DNA from: DATEEG01 sp035525055
GTDB lineage: Bacteria; Actinomycetota; Acidimicrobiia; Spongiisociales; ZC4RG35
Direction: 5' to 3'
Assembly (NCBI GenBank): GCA_035525055.1
Contig: DATLEZ010000051.1
Coordinates: 1-23,200 of the forward strand
Length of the DNA: 23,200 nucleotides
The position numbers and the translations under genes were made by a program. This document shows, piece after piece, positions 22,940-23,200 of the stretch. Position 1 is the first letter of the stretch. Every line of letters starts with the position of its first letter. A model generated the notes under the pieces. That model was not told the origin of the DNA. It saw only the letters and a list, made by a program, of their open reading frames with translations, and ran no database searches.

Positions 22940-22991
22940 AGCGCATCCCTGATAAGGATGAGGTCCGTGGTTCAAGTCCACGTGGGCCCAC
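22940..22991 (+). repeat. Right attachment site core (attR), 52-bp direct repeat
   Basis: This is an exact copy of 90-141, the 3' part of tRNA-Ile(GAT). The bases before it (GATCACAGTGTGGTT) do not form a tRNA D-arm or acceptor strand, so it is a displaced tRNA end and not a second gene. It marks the right end of the island. Confidence 0.95.
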
Positions 22992-23200
22992 CTCACATTT
23001 CCCCTAGTAGACCGAGATATCCCGCCTTCGCTTACTTGAAGGGTCCTAGCGTCGCCCGTCGCATGCTGAGGAGCCTCTACTTACAGCGCCGCTTCTACCG
23101 GGTGTCGACATCGTCAGCCCGCGATCAGTCATCGGCAATACTCCGGATCGTCGAGTCCTCGAATGTGGATCACCTGACCTTGGCGTGGCGCTGAATGCCA
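22992..23200. other. Chromosomal flank right of the island
   Basis: These 209 bases lie outside the right attachment core and should be host chromosome originally downstream of tRNA-Ile. I see no convincing gene; short open frames here lack a ribosome binding site and family similarity. Confidence 0.5.

Larger units (their letters stand above)
90..22991. mobile_element. Integrated genomic island in tRNA-Ile, about 22.85 kb
   Basis: The element is bounded by an exact 52-bp direct repeat whose copies start at 90 and 22940, so the repeat unit is 22,850 bp. The left copy is the 3' part of an intact tRNA-Ile; the right copy has no tRNA 5' half in front of it. A tyrosine recombinase lies just inside the left end, the usual arrangement for tRNA-targeted islands. 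An excisionase-like HTH protein is at 5111-5560. Paired GTGACACA repeats lie near both ends. Cargo is a catabolic gene set with its own ABC importer and IclR regulator. No relaxase, type IV secretion, replication or phage structural gene was recognised, so it looks like a non-conjugative integrative island or one needing a helper. The boundaries are seen in the sequence; mobility is inferred. Confidence 0.88.

Noticed and set aside
22907..22991. A possible second tRNA-Ile gene at the right end
   Set aside because: Only the anticodon arm, T arm and 3' acceptor strand match. The upstream bases give no D arm and no matching 5' acceptor strand, so it is an attachment-site fragment.
1..23200. CRISPR array, insertion sequence or phage structural genes
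   Set aside because: I saw no regularly spaced repeats, no transposase with flanking inverted repeats, and no capsid, portal or terminase-like protein.

Overview
The window reads as a high-GC actinobacterial chromosome carrying one complete integrated genomic island of about 22.85 kb. An Acidimicrobiia-like host is a tentative guess. It rests on high GC at third codon positions, frequent GTG and TTG starts, four-base gene overlaps, and a substrate-binding lipoprotein with a long Thr-rich linker after its lipobox cysteine. The island boundaries are visible directly: an intact tRNA-Ile(GAT) at the left (66-140) shares an exact 52-bp direct repeat (90-141) with a tRNA 3' fragment at the right (22940-22991). 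A tyrosine recombinase sits just inside the left end. A paired 8-bp direct repeat, GTGACACA, lies near both ends (261-279 and 22868-22886) and looks like integrase arm sites. No conjugation or mobilisation gene was seen.

Layout. Positions 294-1361 hold the integrase. Positions 1.8-5.6 kb are an accessory zone of small unknown genes: a coupled pair at 1802-2673, small or degraded ORFs at 2.67-3.5 kb, and a minus-strand set (68-aa protein, probable lipoprotein, 145-aa protein, excisionase-like HTH protein). Positions 5.6-22.1 kb are metabolic cargo. A minus-strand CitE-like lyase plus EthD-like protein diverges from a plus-strand group of family III CoA-transferase, cyclase-type hydrolase, MmgE/PrpD protein and SDR. 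A frameshifted SnoaL-like gene (minus strand) then diverges from a long plus-strand operon: livK-H-M-G-F-type ABC importer, second MmgE/PrpD protein, hydantoin/Asp-Glu racemase, fumarate-reductase-like flavoprotein and hydantoinase-like amidohydrolase. An IclR regulator faces this operon from the minus strand. The right end holds one unknown ORF (22126-22623), a gene-poor stretch and the right attachment site.

How the parts may work together (inference). The gene set looks like a self-contained import-and-catabolism route for a small organic acid or cyclic amide/imide. The ABC system imports it, the two hydrolases open an amide or ring bond, and the racemase, MmgE/PrpD proteins and flavoprotein adjust stereochemistry or double bonds. 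The CoA-transferase then activates the acid and the CitE-like lyase cleaves the CoA ester. Similar palindromes (TTCC or TTTC, 7 bases, GGAA or GAAA) lie at the CoA-transferase/lyase promoter, the liv promoter and the iclR promoter, suggesting one IclR regulon. The substrate cannot be named from sequence alone; the combination with this regulon on a mobile tRNA-Ile island is the main novelty candidate.
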